From: Membranipora membranacea
Taxonomy: Eukaryota; Bryozoa; Gymnolaemata; Cheilostomatida; Membraniporidae
Reading direction: 5' to 3'
Assembly (NCBI GenBank): GCA_914767715.1
Contig: OU612075.1
Location: 1,424,001-1,488,000 of the forward strand
DNA: 64,000 nt
Program-made: the position numbers and the translations under genes
Part shown: in pieces, positions 50,151 to 63,438 of the stretch
Layout: every line of letters begins with the position of its first letter
Numbering within the stretch: position 1 is the first letter of the stretch
The notes under the pieces: model-generated
What the model saw: the letters and a program-made list of their open reading frames with translations, nothing else
What the model was told of the DNA's origin: nothing
Database searches by the model: none

Positions 50151-51133
50151 CTGAGATCTATAATATGGTTGCATAGCCTGACATCACATCTCCCTTCTTC
50201 AATATTTGAGCTCTGCTGCTGTCTTCTTAGCTCAAAGAAACTTTCAATATCAACCTACAATCAGTGTGTCAAAACACTGGTGACCAACATGAGTAACATA
50301 CAGTATGACTTAGCATCAAGCTTCCATACACTTAGCTTGGTAATAGAAATATGTCACCTTGATGTGCTGATCAGGTACTTATTTCTATATTATCTACTCT
50401 TAATCTTTTAATCGGACAAAAGTATCGTGCAAATACAAATATGCCCATACATGTAGTACATGCTCTGGTGTGCTGACCAGATAGTCCCTTCTAAATTAGT
50501 GATTTAGCTGAATTTGAGATTAGCTAAATATATCTATCACCATAATTTCTTTAGGTGTTTGGTGAGTTTGTGCACTTGGTAAACCTACCTAACTTTACCT
50601 TCGGTAGGTGCCAATAAAGCCGTCTTATGAAATAAAGCGACTCAATCGACATTGCAAAAATTAAAGCTAACATCAGCTATGTCAGCAAGCTTTTATAAAG
50701 TAAAGCAGTTGAGTAAATATTCAGCTAGTTATAAATTTCACTACTTCAATCATGTATGAAAAGGAAATTGTCTCCTCTTTTGAATACTTCAATCTTCTAG
50801 GTCTAGGGTATCACAACATGATAAGACAGTATAGGTACAACAGACCACCTATATCTATATACTACGTAACTGTGATCAATTAATTACCTTGTGATCCTCT
50901 GCTGATATTCTGATAATCTCAGACACAGCAGTATCTGGTGATCTGAATCTCCTTGACTTCTAAGAAACAGGCCTCAATCACACAGCGGGTATATATGATA
51001 TACAGCTAAAACAGATATCCTCACATATAAAACTCAGATTTAAGATCAAATATTGAATCTTATTAAAGATATAAAGCCCAAACCCCCTCCCTACCACTCT
51101 GTCATACCCAAACCTCACCTTTCACAGTCAGTC

Positions 51134-51234
51134 ACTCCAAAATCTGGGACTTTGGCAATGTTTGACTGCCCCTCTTGGGGGGGGGGGGGGGGGAGGGGGG
51201 ACTCAAACATTGCCAAAGCCCCAGGTTTTGGAGT
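51134..51234. repeat. Hairpin with a C/G homopolymer loop
   Basis: ACTCCAAAATCTGGG and CCCAGGTTTTGGAGT form the outer stem, and TTTGGCAATGTTTGA with TCAAACATTGCCAAA the inner stem. The loop holds a run of about 17 G plus GAGGGGGG. The plus ORF across it is an artefact. Confidence 0.65.
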
Positions 51235-52109
51235 AGACCTGTGGTTATTATGCTAACTCACTGAACCAATTGACAAGTTTCCCTATTGCATACCTTATCT
51301 ATATAGGATATAACTACCTAGACAATGAAAGGAAATCTGCCCATAATAAATAAGACCAAGTCACAAAGTGGTCAATTAATAGATAGTCTTGGTACTAAGT
51401 AGAGTAGTATTACTAGAAGCAAAGGAGTCCTTGCTATAAGTAGTAGTTTATCATGAGCTACTAACTTCTTAGCTAGACCGGTTGAATGGTCAAAGCATAT
51501 CTAAAACCAAGAAGGAATTCTCCTTGCTAATATCCTTGACAGGTTTTTTTTACAATAACCCTTGTTTTTTTTATCTGATTTGTCCAGGTTTTGTGAATAA
51601 TCTAAGTGGACTAGCTGTCCACAGGAAACAATGTGTAATTGGTCAAAATATTGAATTTTCAACAATGATTGGCTCATTGAAATGCATGAACAGCCTGGTA
51701 TCAAAAATCATATGACTGAGAGTATGTGCACACAACTCCCTCTTCATATTAGACAAGACTTGACACAAAAACATACATGATACAAATAAGCAAGTAACAC
51801 CTTGATGTCAGACATTTGTGGTATCCATTGAGGCCAGTCAGTGTAAATCGTAGAGAATAAAAACACTCATATGAAGCAGTAGTGATGTCTTAATGTATTT
51901 CTGTTAGGTTTTTAAACGTTATCATCAAATTAAAAGTGAAAAACCATTATACAACCTTTTCTTGCAAAGGCGAAAAATAAAGCAAATCTACTAGAAAACT
52001 TGAGATTCGTGTATTTTATTCAACTGCTTTGCTTGGATTAAATTAAAAGATTTGGGTTAGAAATGTGATTAAAATATAGCAAGTATATCTCTGTCCGATA
52101 ACTGAGGAA

Positions 52110-52200
52110 TAAAGGGCGCGGCCGCCATATTCGGCGCCATGTTGCTCTCAGTTTGCAAGCAGGTCGGAGCACACCCGGGGCGTCAATTGAGCCTAGTGAT
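52110..52200. promoter_or_regulatory. CpG-rich patch, possible promoter
   Basis: GGGCGCGGCCGCCATATTCG and GGCGCCATGTTGCTC are the only dense CpG cluster in several kilobases and contain two CCAT cores of YY1-like type. Three copies of TATACAAGAG-TTTGTTC follow at 52205-52282. No gene was linked to it; the call is speculative. Confidence 0.25.
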
Positions 52201-53271
52201 TTATATTATACAAGAGCTTTGTTCACTCTTGTTATACACGGGAGTTTGTTCATACTCTAATATACAAGAGTTTTGTTCTCATCGACCCTAAGTCTGCAAA
52301 CCTTTGACTTGTGTTTTCTGCAGGAGTTTATTTATGCCAGGTACCTATATAGCTGACATAACCTCTGCCAGCTTAACCCCAAAATTAGAGAGTTAGAGAC
52401 TATAATTATGCATGAGTCGAACAACGATCAAAATTGACTATTCAGACGATATTGTAGTTGTCTTTGTATATCTTGAGGGAGGATAATGCTTCCAAACTCA
52501 CAACATCGTTAAACTCGAAAAATTAATGTATTAATCATTCTAAATGAATTTATTACATAAAAACCAAGTAGACCTTCGCCTGTCGACTCATGAAATCACT
52601 TATCTGAAATAATTAGAGTAAAAAAAAGGTTAAATCACTTTATTTAATGATAACCAAATGTCTAGATGCTAATTTGCATAATCATTGCCAATATACAATG
52701 AACAATAATTATCAATTCAATGTTTCAATACACTTAATCATATTTAAAAAGTGGAATAAAATGACTAGTAAAAATTATCATAGGTCATTCGAAACAGGTA
52801 ACCTAGTACAGCATACAGGGAGGCAAATGCAGCATATGATTAATTATGTTACACACTATTCAGATCAAAACCGCCATGCGTTGTACAATATGTTGAGCTG
52901 TAGACCTATGAAAACTACAGTAAATCACACAGCAGTAGGATTGCATAATAGGATAACTGCTGCCTAAAGTATATCTATATCAGCTGCCTCCACATATATA
53001 ATAATATCATAGTAAATAATGTATCATAGATAATTAAAACAATATACAAATATAAGTTTTCTCACCACCATGAAAGGTTTACTACATCATGACTGACGGT
53101 GATTGAGGTTAACGCAATAGCAGCATAGAGAGGATTAATGGAATATACACGCTACACAAAACTCCCTCAGTTAGAATCCGTAATATATTATGATAAGTGG
53201 CTAGAATTACTCGAGACTCTCTCATCATATAGTTTACAGATAAATAAATAAATGTATCAGGTATGCCCTGT

Positions 53272-53459
53272 TCATGGGCTTGGAGCCGGGCCTGCTCTCG
53301 GCCTAGGAGTAGGCCCTGTTATCGGTCTAGGAACAGGCGTTATTCTTGGTCTAGGAGTAGGTCTTGGTCTTACCATGGGTGCTGCTGTCCTGATTCTCCA
53401 TCGTATGTAATTCTGTACTTGAGGCTGAGCGTTTCCAACCGCCTCGGTGGTTTTCAAAT
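53272..53459 (-). pseudogene. Orphan terminal exon of a third Roco-caspase copy
   Basis: The exon follows a good acceptor (GGTTTCATTATAG) and enters at phase 1 with the same G|AT (Asp) junction as the two other terminal exons. It keeps the YIRW motif at the same place and ends in a low-complexity Pro/Arg tail (RPRPTPRPRITP) before TGA. The low-complexity repeat has diverged from PATPAA to PRP types. No caspase exons lie upstream on the minus strand; the sequence there is the diverged repeat unit of 53500-54075. It is therefore a remnant, unless it has been adopted by another transcript. The opposite strand is also open but Ser/Arg/Cys-rich by repeat effect. Confidence 0.6.
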
Positions 53460-53840
53460 CTATAATGAAACCAAAAAGATTACTTTTCAAAAATCATCTC
53501 TGGTCGAATCATCATGATAACAAGTCCCAAGTTTGCAAAACGGTAACTGGTAAATTATATTTGTAACCTCTTGGAGAAGAGGACTGGAGGCTTACCTGTC
53601 CAGTAAAGACAATATATACAGGTGAGCGGGGTGATAACACATAACTGACTGACTCAATACAGTATTTATATTGTTACTATTTTTATCACGCGATATCAGG
53701 TCTGTTTACATTGATAAGCTTCAGGTCATGTTAAGATATCAACAAATGGTGGATAAGTGTCCTCATAATCTCACCAGTCTGAGTGTTGAGTCTGTGATGT
53801 AGCTAAGATAAAGGAAGGAATAGTAATATAAGTCACACGC

Positions 53841-53934
53841 CTGTATAGAGATGGTGAATTGTCAGTAAAGTCTCTAGTATCAGAGTGTCTCTCTCAACTC
53901 TCTGGTGTGGGAGGTAAGTTCCTGTAAGTGTAGA
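53841..53934 (-). other. Copy of the 94-nt first exon of genes A/B (right duplicate)
   Basis: Same length and frame as 45532-45439, with AG acceptor and GTGTGA donor. A copy of the SVM-type exon (SVMCYHPAHLYILSLLD) lies just downstream on the minus strand near 53650-53598, also with a GTAAGC donor. A fourth copy at 80-173 has lost the AG acceptor. Confidence 0.4.
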
Positions 53935-54609
53935 CTGATTATAGAAGTATGTCACTTAAGGTGTCTCAGACTTCACTGCGCAGATAAACCTGACAAAATT
54001 GGCAATTACGCAACATGTATATATCATGAACATATTAATATGTTTATGGTTAATATACATAGTAGATGATTTCCATGTAAGTGGCAGTGCCCTGATGTGC
54101 TGACCAGTTTCAACCTTTGAGATTGCTGGTAACATTATAAATAAATCATATAAAGGCGCCCTTGAGTAGTCAAGTCATAGAGTTATAGATAATAACTCTA
54201 ATCAGTCAAGTATTCACAGGAGGGAAAGTTCCCATTTTGGACAGACTTGAAATAGCTGAATTTGAGACTAGCTAATACTTACTTATCTTCTTTATTTTAT
54301 ACGAACTACCACCTCCAAAATTTAGCTAGCTAACATTTAAATCAACCTGAAAACTGACTTATACTAAGTTTACTCCCTGAGGTACTAAACATCTAACTGT
54401 AACCGTAAAAAGCGGGATATTTAGATTCTTTTTATCACTATAATTACCTCCGGTGTAAGGTGAGATTGTATCCTTTGCAAACGCATCTAACTTTACCTTT
54501 AGTGCCAAAAAACCCGCTATAAAATAGAACGTCACGATTATCCGTCAACTAAACATCAAAATGGGAAGGCAGACAAGGTTATGTACTTGGTAATGTTTTA
54601 TTAGGAGTT

Positions 54610-54880
54610 GTTAGGAGTAGGAGGTGGCCCAGTGGTTAGAGCGCCGGTCCTTCCCCGTGCAAGTGTTAAAGGTCGTGGGTTCGTATCCCACTGCAGTCCA
54701 CTGACTACTGGGAGTTGTTGGACCACCGGGTGTCCTCCGACCTGCCTACAAACTGAGAGCAAATTGGTGCAACCTTTGCAGCCTCGCCCTTGAGGCACAC
54801 ACTATTTCACCACCACAATGTTGTGAGTGACTAACCCTTGCAATTTCAACCAACATTTATTCTGGACTGGATAAGTTATC
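54610..54880 (+). mobile_element. tRNA-derived SINE
   Basis: The head has an A box TGGCCCAGTGG (54624-54634) and a B box GGTTCGTATCC (54678-54688) at tRNA-like spacing, with GTTAGAGCGCCGG between them. An unrelated body of about 180 bp follows. It is absent from the matching left-copy region. The 60-odd-codon ORFs on both strands here are by-products of the SINE. Confidence 0.7.
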
Positions 54881-54889
54881 AGCTTTTGT

Positions 54890-56867
54890 TGGCCTGTGCC
54901 TATCATCATTACAGCAATGTCTTGGAACCTCCCCTTAACTGAAGTGTTACCCAGCTTAGAGTCAGCAACTACTTTGAGTTTTGCATCGTGTAATGCACAA
55001 AGCTGATGCTGTCCGGCACATTATTTACTACCCATTGCTGCGAAACCTTGATTGCCCTTAAAGTAGAGGGTCATGACCTTTGACCTTGAGGTTACCCAAA
55101 TTACAGACAGATACAGAGAACTGGACAGGTGAGTAGAACGGAAAAAATAATGTATTACATCATTGTAGGCAAATTCTTTAAAGGGCAACCAAGGTTTCAA
55201 ACAACTTCTCATTGATTAATAGCAGATTGCACCTTCTGCATGGGGAAAAAGACAAAATATAATTCGGATGATTATTCAGCCAGAATTCTTGTGAAACATT
55301 TCTTCCATCGGGCACTCAAACTCAGCTAAAAGAGAATACCACAAAGCAGTTTCCTGTTCCTGTTATTATTTAGCCTGTGCTCTATAATTATTACAGCAAA
55401 GTCTTGGAACCTCCCATCGCATTGCGTAATGCACAAAGCTGATGCTGCCCAGCACATTATTTCCTACCCATCAATGCATTGCTGCGAAACCTTGGTTGCC
55501 CTTTAATCAATAACATATTTATATATTCGATACCCTAAAATCGGTGAATAAGACCAAAAATATCCAGGTATCACTTTACTTGTTGTTTCCTCATGACGTG
55601 ATGTGGAAAGCTTACCTGATAACTATATCCTGTCTACCAGCAGAAAGCAGATAACTCCTGGTCTGAGTCTACTATCTTCTGTGTGCTGTTTACACCACAG
55701 CTCAGCCAAAGTAATAATATATTATTAATATAGTGTAGTAATGGTCACAGGACATGACCTTTACCTTCATTTCACATAGATAGAGCTATGGTTGGATCAG
55801 CAGCAGATAATCTGAGAGAAGCTGCAAGTTTGAAACCCTAAAGGCAGCTTCTCTAAACTAAATCAACTTTCCGCAGTCAATGTGAAACTTCAGTAACAAT
55901 TAAAACTTTTATAGGTTAGGTTTCGCAATTGGAGTTTACAAATCATACCAAGGATGACCAAGTTCAGTCTAGGGTGATTGAATGGAGTCAGCAGTTGTGA
56001 AAACTTGGGACGAAACTCATCCTCTTTACTCACTGTTTCAAACTGAAGTTGAATGTAGCTGAATGTATAGTTACAGAGCTGAGGGATCCAGTCAATGTTC
56101 TCTTCTCACTGTTTCAGACTACAGTATAAGTGTTACCATCTACAGAATAAACATGATATTTGTTTTGCTGAAATCGAGAGCAGAGGTGACCTATCACTGC
56201 AACTTGAAGCTTCATATTAGAAGATATTGTATGTAACATTAAGTGAAGCCCTTTACAAAAGAGATCTGCACTGTATCATTAGACACAAACATAGCAGGGT
56301 GTGCTGAATTATAATTCACCATTTTACAAAGTTTCCTAAAATTTTCAGTATTATCTTCCAAATGAAATAAGGGATATTTTCCATTTTTTCCAGTTTTGGA
56401 AAGGTTGTAAAATGGTGAATTATTATACAGCACACCTGTGAGGTTTTTGTGACCTGACTCATTTGCCTGTTGGGAAAGAATGCGCCAAAATTTAGTTGTA
56501 TTTAGACAGATATCAGACAAAAGAAGAGAGAAACTGAGCTACTGTTGATTTTTCAGCCTCATCAACTGAAATCGAGAAATACTTTGTAACTTTATCTTCC
56601 GGATTATTCAGCACTCAGTGAAGACATAACCTCACATTAAAGAACTAACACATCTAAATGCCTTATTTTACCCACCACGTCATTTGTCACATCACTGATA
56701 TTGACAAGTGTGACATTCTATACTTCTTCGACATACCTGGTACATCTTTGGGATGTCTTCAGCTGATCGTGAGATTATCGCCTCCTTCTTAAGTATCACA
56801 TGGGAGCTCACTCTGTATCATTCACCATGTGAGGATACCTGTTATAAATATGAAATGATCAGATATA
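54890..56867. other. Diverged part of the right duplicate
   Basis: Collinear with about 900-3000 but with many differences. Exon-like fragments persist, for example 1692-1606 (LWCKQHTEDSRLIPGVVCC before GTAAGC), whose counterpart near 55692-55606 is open less clearly. Confidence 0.4.
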
Positions 56868-57637
56868 AATATGAGATCAGACACAAATCATAAATCTAAC
56901 ATAAATACACCTCTACCAGACAACTTCAGTTAGTTGAGTCAGCTAGTCTTCTCAGTCATATATCTACTTGACACGTAACAGTTGATTATCCTCATCCTGT
57001 CCGTGTGCTGAGAGATCGTATAACTAAGAGTACTACTATCATAACTTAATATAATGATGATATTCGCACTGTTTGCGTATTACAAAGAATGGAGTTGTGA
57101 TCTCATTTACCTCAGACAGAGGGAAGCTATAATGTCCGTCTAGAATCGTATACCGGAGAGCTGTATCGTCTACCGGTCTTCAGGCATCTGATCATCTCAC
57201 ACTACATCTTACTATCCTGTATAAATTCCTCAGCTTCAATCTGTCAATTTATGAAAATATTTTGTGGCTGCATAACGTCACAGTCCGACCAATATCCTAT
57301 ATATGGTCAGCTATCACATAGAGTGTAACCAGGGTGTAATGTGCTGTGAATCTTTATCGTTATGGTAAAAGTCTTAAAAAATAAATATTTGCTGAATAGG
57401 TTCAGATAATATTATATAATTATATAAAGATATCGTTTTCACTTCCGCTACATCACTTCATTTATAAGTGTAAATCAAGTCCAATCTATACATCTTCAGA
57501 AAGCCTGTGGTGACGATTCATGTGTGTGTGTGTGTCAGTGGGTATACATAGAGTATATAATAACTCTATGGACATATATTAGCAATCACGGACCAGGATA
57601 TCCAAAATCAAAATCCGTGTTTAAAGTAGGTAAGCCA

Positions 57638-57710
57638 GCCTGAATAGCTCAGTGTGTAGAGCGTCTGCCTGTGGATCAAGAAAGTTGTGGGTCGAATCCC
57701 AACGATGTCA
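57638..57710 (+). repeat. tRNA-like SINE head (right copy)
   Basis: Same sequence as 3776-3848 within the right duplicate, with the same missing T in the B box and unpaired acceptor ends. Confidence 0.6.
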
Positions 57711-57797
57711 TTTTTTTTTCAAATGGGTGCTTTATAACTGGAGCATTTTTACTTTTCCCAAGGTGGGTGTCTTATAGGTGAGGAAATACGGTACATA

Positions 57798-58504
57798 CAG
57801 AATTTAGATTTTTCAAAGGCCTTTGACAAGGTGTCCCACAAGAAACTTCTGTATAAGTTAGGTTTTTACGGCATTGACAACTTCTCAATGAGCTGGATTA
57901 AGGGATTTTTGAATGGTAGAACCCAAGAGGTAGTTGTTGATAACAAGTCATCATCTCCATCCAAGGTCACATCTGGCGTTCCCCAGGGAAGCGTCCTTGG
58001 TCCGCTCTTGTTTTTGTTGTATATTAACGATTTACCTTCTTATGTTATAAATGGTTCTCAAATACGACTCTTTGCTGATGATTGCACAATATATCGTGAA
58101 ATTAAATCTCCGGTTGATTGTCAACATCTACAGGAGGACCTGAATAGTTTGCTTGACTGGGAACAAGATTGGTCATTGGAATTCCACCCTTAGAAATGTG
58201 AAGTACTAACAACAAGTTTAAAAAGAAAGCAAACGCAGGCATCGTATAAATGGCAATCACTAGAAAAGCGAAAAGCAGTTATCTGTTTAGTAATCTTTTA
58301 CAAAACACACTATAATCTGATTGATATATCTTCCTCTCTGCTTGTTCCATCCTTTAGTCATAGTCAAAGTTATTTAATTCCACAATCGAGGACATAGCTT
58401 TTTCAAACAACTTTTTTTCCAAATACCATCCGCCTCTGGAATTCGTTGTCACCGAGGCCAAATCCCTCAACTCTTTTAAGTCTCAAATGTCAACAAGTTA
58501 TTAG
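57798..58504 (+). pseudogene. Internally deleted LINE reverse transcriptase (right copy)
   Basis: Duplicate of 3936-4652. It has gained an in-frame TAG at 58191 (AAG in the left copy) and a 10-bp deletion near 58455 that shifts the C-terminal tail. It was therefore already dead when the block was duplicated and has decayed further since. Confidence 0.8.
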
Positions 58505-60852
58505 TTCCAGAATTATATTTTAGAAACACACTGCACCAAACGCACCACAACATATTATATTTATTGCACCTGCACCTTTTAAACTGTGCGAAATACTCAC
58601 CCGAGTCATGCACAATAATGGCATACTACTACTATACAGAGTTTGACTTTTGACCTTGAGCTGGACAAGCCAATCAAAAGCCCGGTGTATTGACACACAC
58701 CCACACCCTCCCCGCCACGCCTACGGCATGTGGATAGGGCTGCGCCCGATCATTATGCTCATCTCTAAAAAGTCAGCGAGTGAATTTTTTTAGAATATAC
58801 GTCCCTGGTGTGTGTGTATACATAGTTATGGCCTATCATGTTCATCCCTAATACTTCATGTGTTATAATTAATAACCTTGTGATCCTCTGCTGCTATTCT
58901 GATAATCTCACAGACAGCTGTATCTGGTGATCTGATTCTCTTCAAGGTAAACCAAGGAGTAACTCCTTGGTTAAACATCTCCGTCATCCAGCTTGTACTT
59001 ATAATAATAAACTGTAACAGATGACCGCACATAAATACCTAGTCTGATATAAGGCAAGATATTAAATCCCTTCCCCTCCCTTCCCCACCCCTCACCACTA
59101 GCCAGTGGGCAGGCAGTCGCAGGCTGTTACCCCCGACAGCCTGCGACTGCCTGCCCAGGCTACCTTACCACTCTGTTTTAGATATCTCAGGGATATAGAA
59201 ATTACTTGGGAATTGATCCCTCTGAACAGGACAATTACAATGTCAGCTGTGTACTGTAAGAATGCTCCCAGCAACAGATTAGGTATTTTGGCCTCATACC
59301 AGGTATATTTTTAAATTTTACTTTGCAAATGAATGCTTACTGAGGTCTGAGTAAGCAGTCATTTGAAAAACAAAATGTAGTGTTATAATAATAATGTATG
59401 TCAAAGAATGTGTAACAAAAAATGGATTGAATAATAATAATAACTTACACACACTGATTTGAACCAATGCAATTGAGTAGTTCTTATTGTGAACCTATCT
59501 ATATAAGCTATCATCATCTAGATAATAGATCAAAATATGCTCAGAAGATACGATAAAACTTTTTAGATACCTTTGTATTTGTACTAAGTGCAAAGTAGTA
59601 TTTCTAGAAGCAAGGAGGACTGTCCTTGCTATAAGTAGTAGATCTGTTTTGTCATATTAATGTATTGAAATGATCTGAGTGGACTCACTGTCCTCAGAAA
59701 AAAAATATATAATTGGTCAAAATATTGTGTTTTCAACTATGATTGGCTCATATTGAAAAGTATGAAACACACAAGCACCCACACCAAGCCCTTGTCCATG
59801 AACACACAATGCAGAGTATGGGCACACAACTTCCTTCAATAATTTTGACCATGCATGAATAGCCCTGGTTTGACTATACCGCTTTGTACTTGCTTGCTGC
59901 CCAATTACTATACTAACAATACTATAACATAGTTTTACGCTAATTAACTCCATCCTATATTGTCACTAGCTAGTGCGTCAACGGATCCATGTAGCTTGTT
60001 GTGCTCATGATCTTCCTTTGGCCGAAACAGCAATTTAATCCTGACTCATGTCTCATTATACTGTACAACATAAACATTCAGCTAACTGATGTATACTTCA
60101 ACTTTAGCTTCTCGATAAAGGAGCAATGATACTCCGAGGGAGAATTCTCAGATGAGAGATGAGAGATATTTACTGGATTACGTGATTACGCTAATTTAGC
60201 GAACATTTGCGGTATCTGTTATACTATTTTGAGAAGGAAATAGAAGTGTTTCTTTGTCAGCCCACTCATCTTTGCCTCATTGGCTTTTATTCACAACCAA
60301 GTGAGATGCTCGAGTGTAGGGTCATGACACAAGTTTTACAAAGCCTTATAAAACTAACATTGGTGTATTTTGCATGATGATTAATTGGATCCTTCGGAAG
60401 CTTAATCATTCAATATAATATGATTTAGTAGACCACATCTTTTCAAAGTTACTGAGTCTTGGGATAGCTATACCACAAGTTGACCACCAGTTAATATTAA
60501 TAGCGCATCACTATAATAGAGGACATTTATTAATTATACATTTATTTGTACAGGATTCTGATGCCGAAAAGCTTCTGAATTGATATAAATATACATAATG
60601 TAAGGTTAGAAAAAATGCAATGAAATAATTTGCACTCTTCGACCCTTACTGTGTGAAACCTTAAATATAAGTACGAGCAGTCATTTACTGCAACTCAAAT
60701 AATATAATACAACATTCCCCAACACTTTTATACAATAAATAGTACAGTGTCTCTGTATATGAATGTAAAATAAATCATTGATTAAAATCATATTTCTTTC
60801 CACCTCAAAGTAGTAGCTAACTAATTTAACAGTGTCGTTACATGAAGCTCTC

Positions 60853-63438
60853 TCATGGAGCTTGAGCAGCAGGTGTAGCTGGGGCAGCCGGAGTAGCTGT
60901 AGCAGCCGGAGTAGCTAGAGCAGCCGGAGTAGCTGGAGCAGCCGGAGTAGCAGGAGTAGCTGGAGCAGCTGGAGTAGCTGGCACTCTTCTCCTCTTCAGA
61001 ATATTCCATCTGATATAAGTGTAAGTTCTAGATTGGGGATTATTCATGTCTTCGTCGGCCATACGATCTGTAATGTGACAATAGCAGTAGCTAACTATGA
61101 TATTTTAGTCCGGCTCCATTTTATTAAAATTAGAGTGAGTTAATCCATATAACCTATATCAAATGTAATATTAATTAATCACTGCACTCAAAAAGTCAAA
61201 AGTGTACATGTAGAGGGGGTAGGCTAGTTCTTGATGCAAAAAAATTGATCCAGATCTTGAAAAAGTTCTACTTGAAATAATGAGCCACGAAACCTTTGAA
61301 TAAATTTTGTTAGATTACCTGACATAAGGTCTGATATCTAACCACAGCAAGCAGCTATTCATCTGGACCCTGACTATCATCGGTACCTAAATATTTCAAT
61401 GATAGGACAGCAGTACACTACTCACCTGGTAACCATTCTAGAGTAGTATCAGTATTACCATCAGGATATCTGGGATCTGTCAGAGATTGTGGATGTTCTC
61501 CAGCCTTTCTCATATTAACTCCAGGTCTGAGGTATAACTTTCTCATATCAGTCAGCGTCGATACAGTCTTTGGCATCTGAGGTACATTTTCAGTAACTGC
61601 TTCTCTTATCTGTGTAATATAGAGTGTGGTGTATTCATTAGTTTTTGTGGGCTCAATTCAATTTACGGAATTGAGGAAAAATTATAAAAGACTGAAGTGA
61701 TCGACTTTTACTGACCAAACAGGTCTTACGAAGTGATCAGTCCAGTCTATAATCAGAGAAGGGAGTGAAGAATACATGATGGACAGACTTCTAGAGACAA
61801 CAGTAGATAAAATAGATATTGTTTTTATTTCTGAGTGTGAAGGTATTTTATTGTGTCTCTCAGCATGAGTCAGAGAGCAAGGAGGATTGTGGGCAGTAAC
61901 AGGTAACAGTACAAAATTATTAGTATGAGTTATCCTCTTATGAAAATGAGTACACAACTCCAGAATGATCCTACAAAACTACAACATATTCAACAGGTAT
62001 AGCAAAGGAACTGACAGACAACACGTAATATTTATGGAGATTGAGGCATTCCTCATGTTCTATTTGTAGCCTTGTCAAGATGCCACAAAAGATGGCCGCG
62101 TGACAAGGCTATTATACTTATGTTTCGTTATTACAAATAAGGTCAGTTTAAATTTAAAGGCCAGTCTGTCTGAAACAAATTTATACATATCAAATGCGAC
62201 TCCAAGCTTACAATCTAAGTAAAAGCACACTAGACATTAGTATTTTATTACACTTGCCACTCTGCCAACCTTAGCCTTAATATAAATTATCAGTATTTTA
62301 AATGACATGCAATTATTGTGCACCTAATATAATAATATGCTTACCATTTCGGCCAAGGTGGCGACATCATATTTTCCAGCAAACTTGTAGAATGTTACGA
62401 CAAGAGCTCTGATGAAAGGTGATCCTGTAGCAGCTGATCTCAGGGAAGCAAAAGCTGGAAAAAAGAGGACTGAGATAAATGGCAAGCTATTGTTATGGAA
62501 GCTTTTGTTTGTAACTTAAAGTCTGACACTATCTCTTGTGGATTGTCTTAAACTAAAAAACATATAGGATGAGCGAGACCAAAAAGATTATTCAAGATTG
62601 TTAATTTCATTATCAGCGCCTTACAAGTCTCAAGTTTTCAGCTAGAATGCTATGTTGCTACTAATAGGCTTATCAAAGATTCAGACTTAAATCAGCTATG
62701 GTTGGTCAGTCGCTCTAAAACAAGTCATTCGTAGGATATTTTACGTAAATCGCTCGGAATGTTACAGGTCACAGTTTTTTGTACACTTACTATCAAAGCT
62801 AGATTGCATGATGAGTAAATCGGCTATGGATATCTTTTTGTTGAGACTGTCTAACTGGAATAACTCATCTGTGACCTCACTTCCTCTCCGGCGCACTTCT
62901 ACTATTCTAGGTTCTAATGTTGTGATTGGTTGAGGTGCTGCTGCATTCTCTGGACTCGGCAGAGATTGATTTGCGGAATCTAACAGCATCTCTCTGCGCC
63001 CTGAAATGACAAACAAATAAAATATTATAACATCCCTACACAAGTAAATATACTATAACTTAATACTTATTACAATTCACAACACAGGAGAAAATGTGAA
63101 GGGACAGGAGTCGTCTGTTCAATCTGAGTGGCTTGATACTGAATTGTTGGGTTATGTGCAGCGAAATTTCCTGGAAAAGATATCTAAATCATGTACCCAC
63201 CTCCAGCACAGGCTTGTATTATAATGAGCTTTGGTTTTCCCTGCATGGCTGGGAAGTTACGAGGTGACAACAGGTTGTATATGTCTGTCAGTTTTACAAG
63301 TTTACCATCAACACCTGCTACACAGTTCTCAGCACCATGACTTGTGATCACCAGCACGAACACTCCAAGGTTCTTATATACAGATTCTCCGGTTTCACCC
63401 ACTAGCTGGGTTTCCTTGTGGATAGCTTCTACCATCCC
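60853..63438 (-). CDS. Second Roco-caspase gene, 3' part only (runs off the window)
   Basis: Five exons are collinear with the first gene: 63438-63201 (p20 with SHG and QACAG), 63000-62791, 62454-62345 and 61609-61426 (p10), and 61067-60853 (Ala/Pro tail). Lengths and phases equal those of the left copy except for 9 extra nt in the tail. All are open with canonical splice sites. Visible replacements include ILE to MET at the start of the p20 exon, ASP to GLY in LV(D/G)ETGES, ALA to THR in K(A/T)VSTL and ARG to LYS in R(R/K)AGEH. The upstream caspase exon and the Roc-COR part lie beyond 64000, so intactness of the whole gene cannot be judged. Confidence 0.85.

Larger units (their letters stand above)
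38430..50160. repeat. Array of diverged tandem units carrying genes A and B
   Basis: GGGTTTAAAATAGGCAAAG starts units near 38437 and 41325. The segment with TACATACTGAG recurs at about 40827, 42265 and 46887. Units 41980-45540 and 46610-50160 are collinear, offset about 4618. The oldest unit carries the hAT-like insertion at 38761, and the RTE fragment sits at a unit junction. Confidence 0.75.
50160..53271. other. Mosaic region without an intact gene
   Basis: 50965-51095 repeats 45570-45700. 51290-51720 matches the 3' flank of the Roco-caspase blocks. The plus ORF at 52647-52967 (106 codons, Asn/His-rich) has no recognised feature. Confidence 0.4.
50880..53490. repeat. Third, decayed copy of the duplicated block
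   Basis: Three landmarks occur in the same order and orientation as in the two larger copies. They are the SPDTAVxEII exon-like piece (50886-50950, like 5028-5095 and 58880-58945), the flank 51290-51720 (like 9421-9690 and 59481-59760), and the terminal Roco-caspase exon at 53272-53459. Sequence between the landmarks is largely unrelated. Confidence 0.6.

Noticed and set aside
54601-54798. ORFs on both strands over the SINE
   Set aside because: The sequence is a tRNA-derived SINE with Pol III boxes and is not protein-coding.
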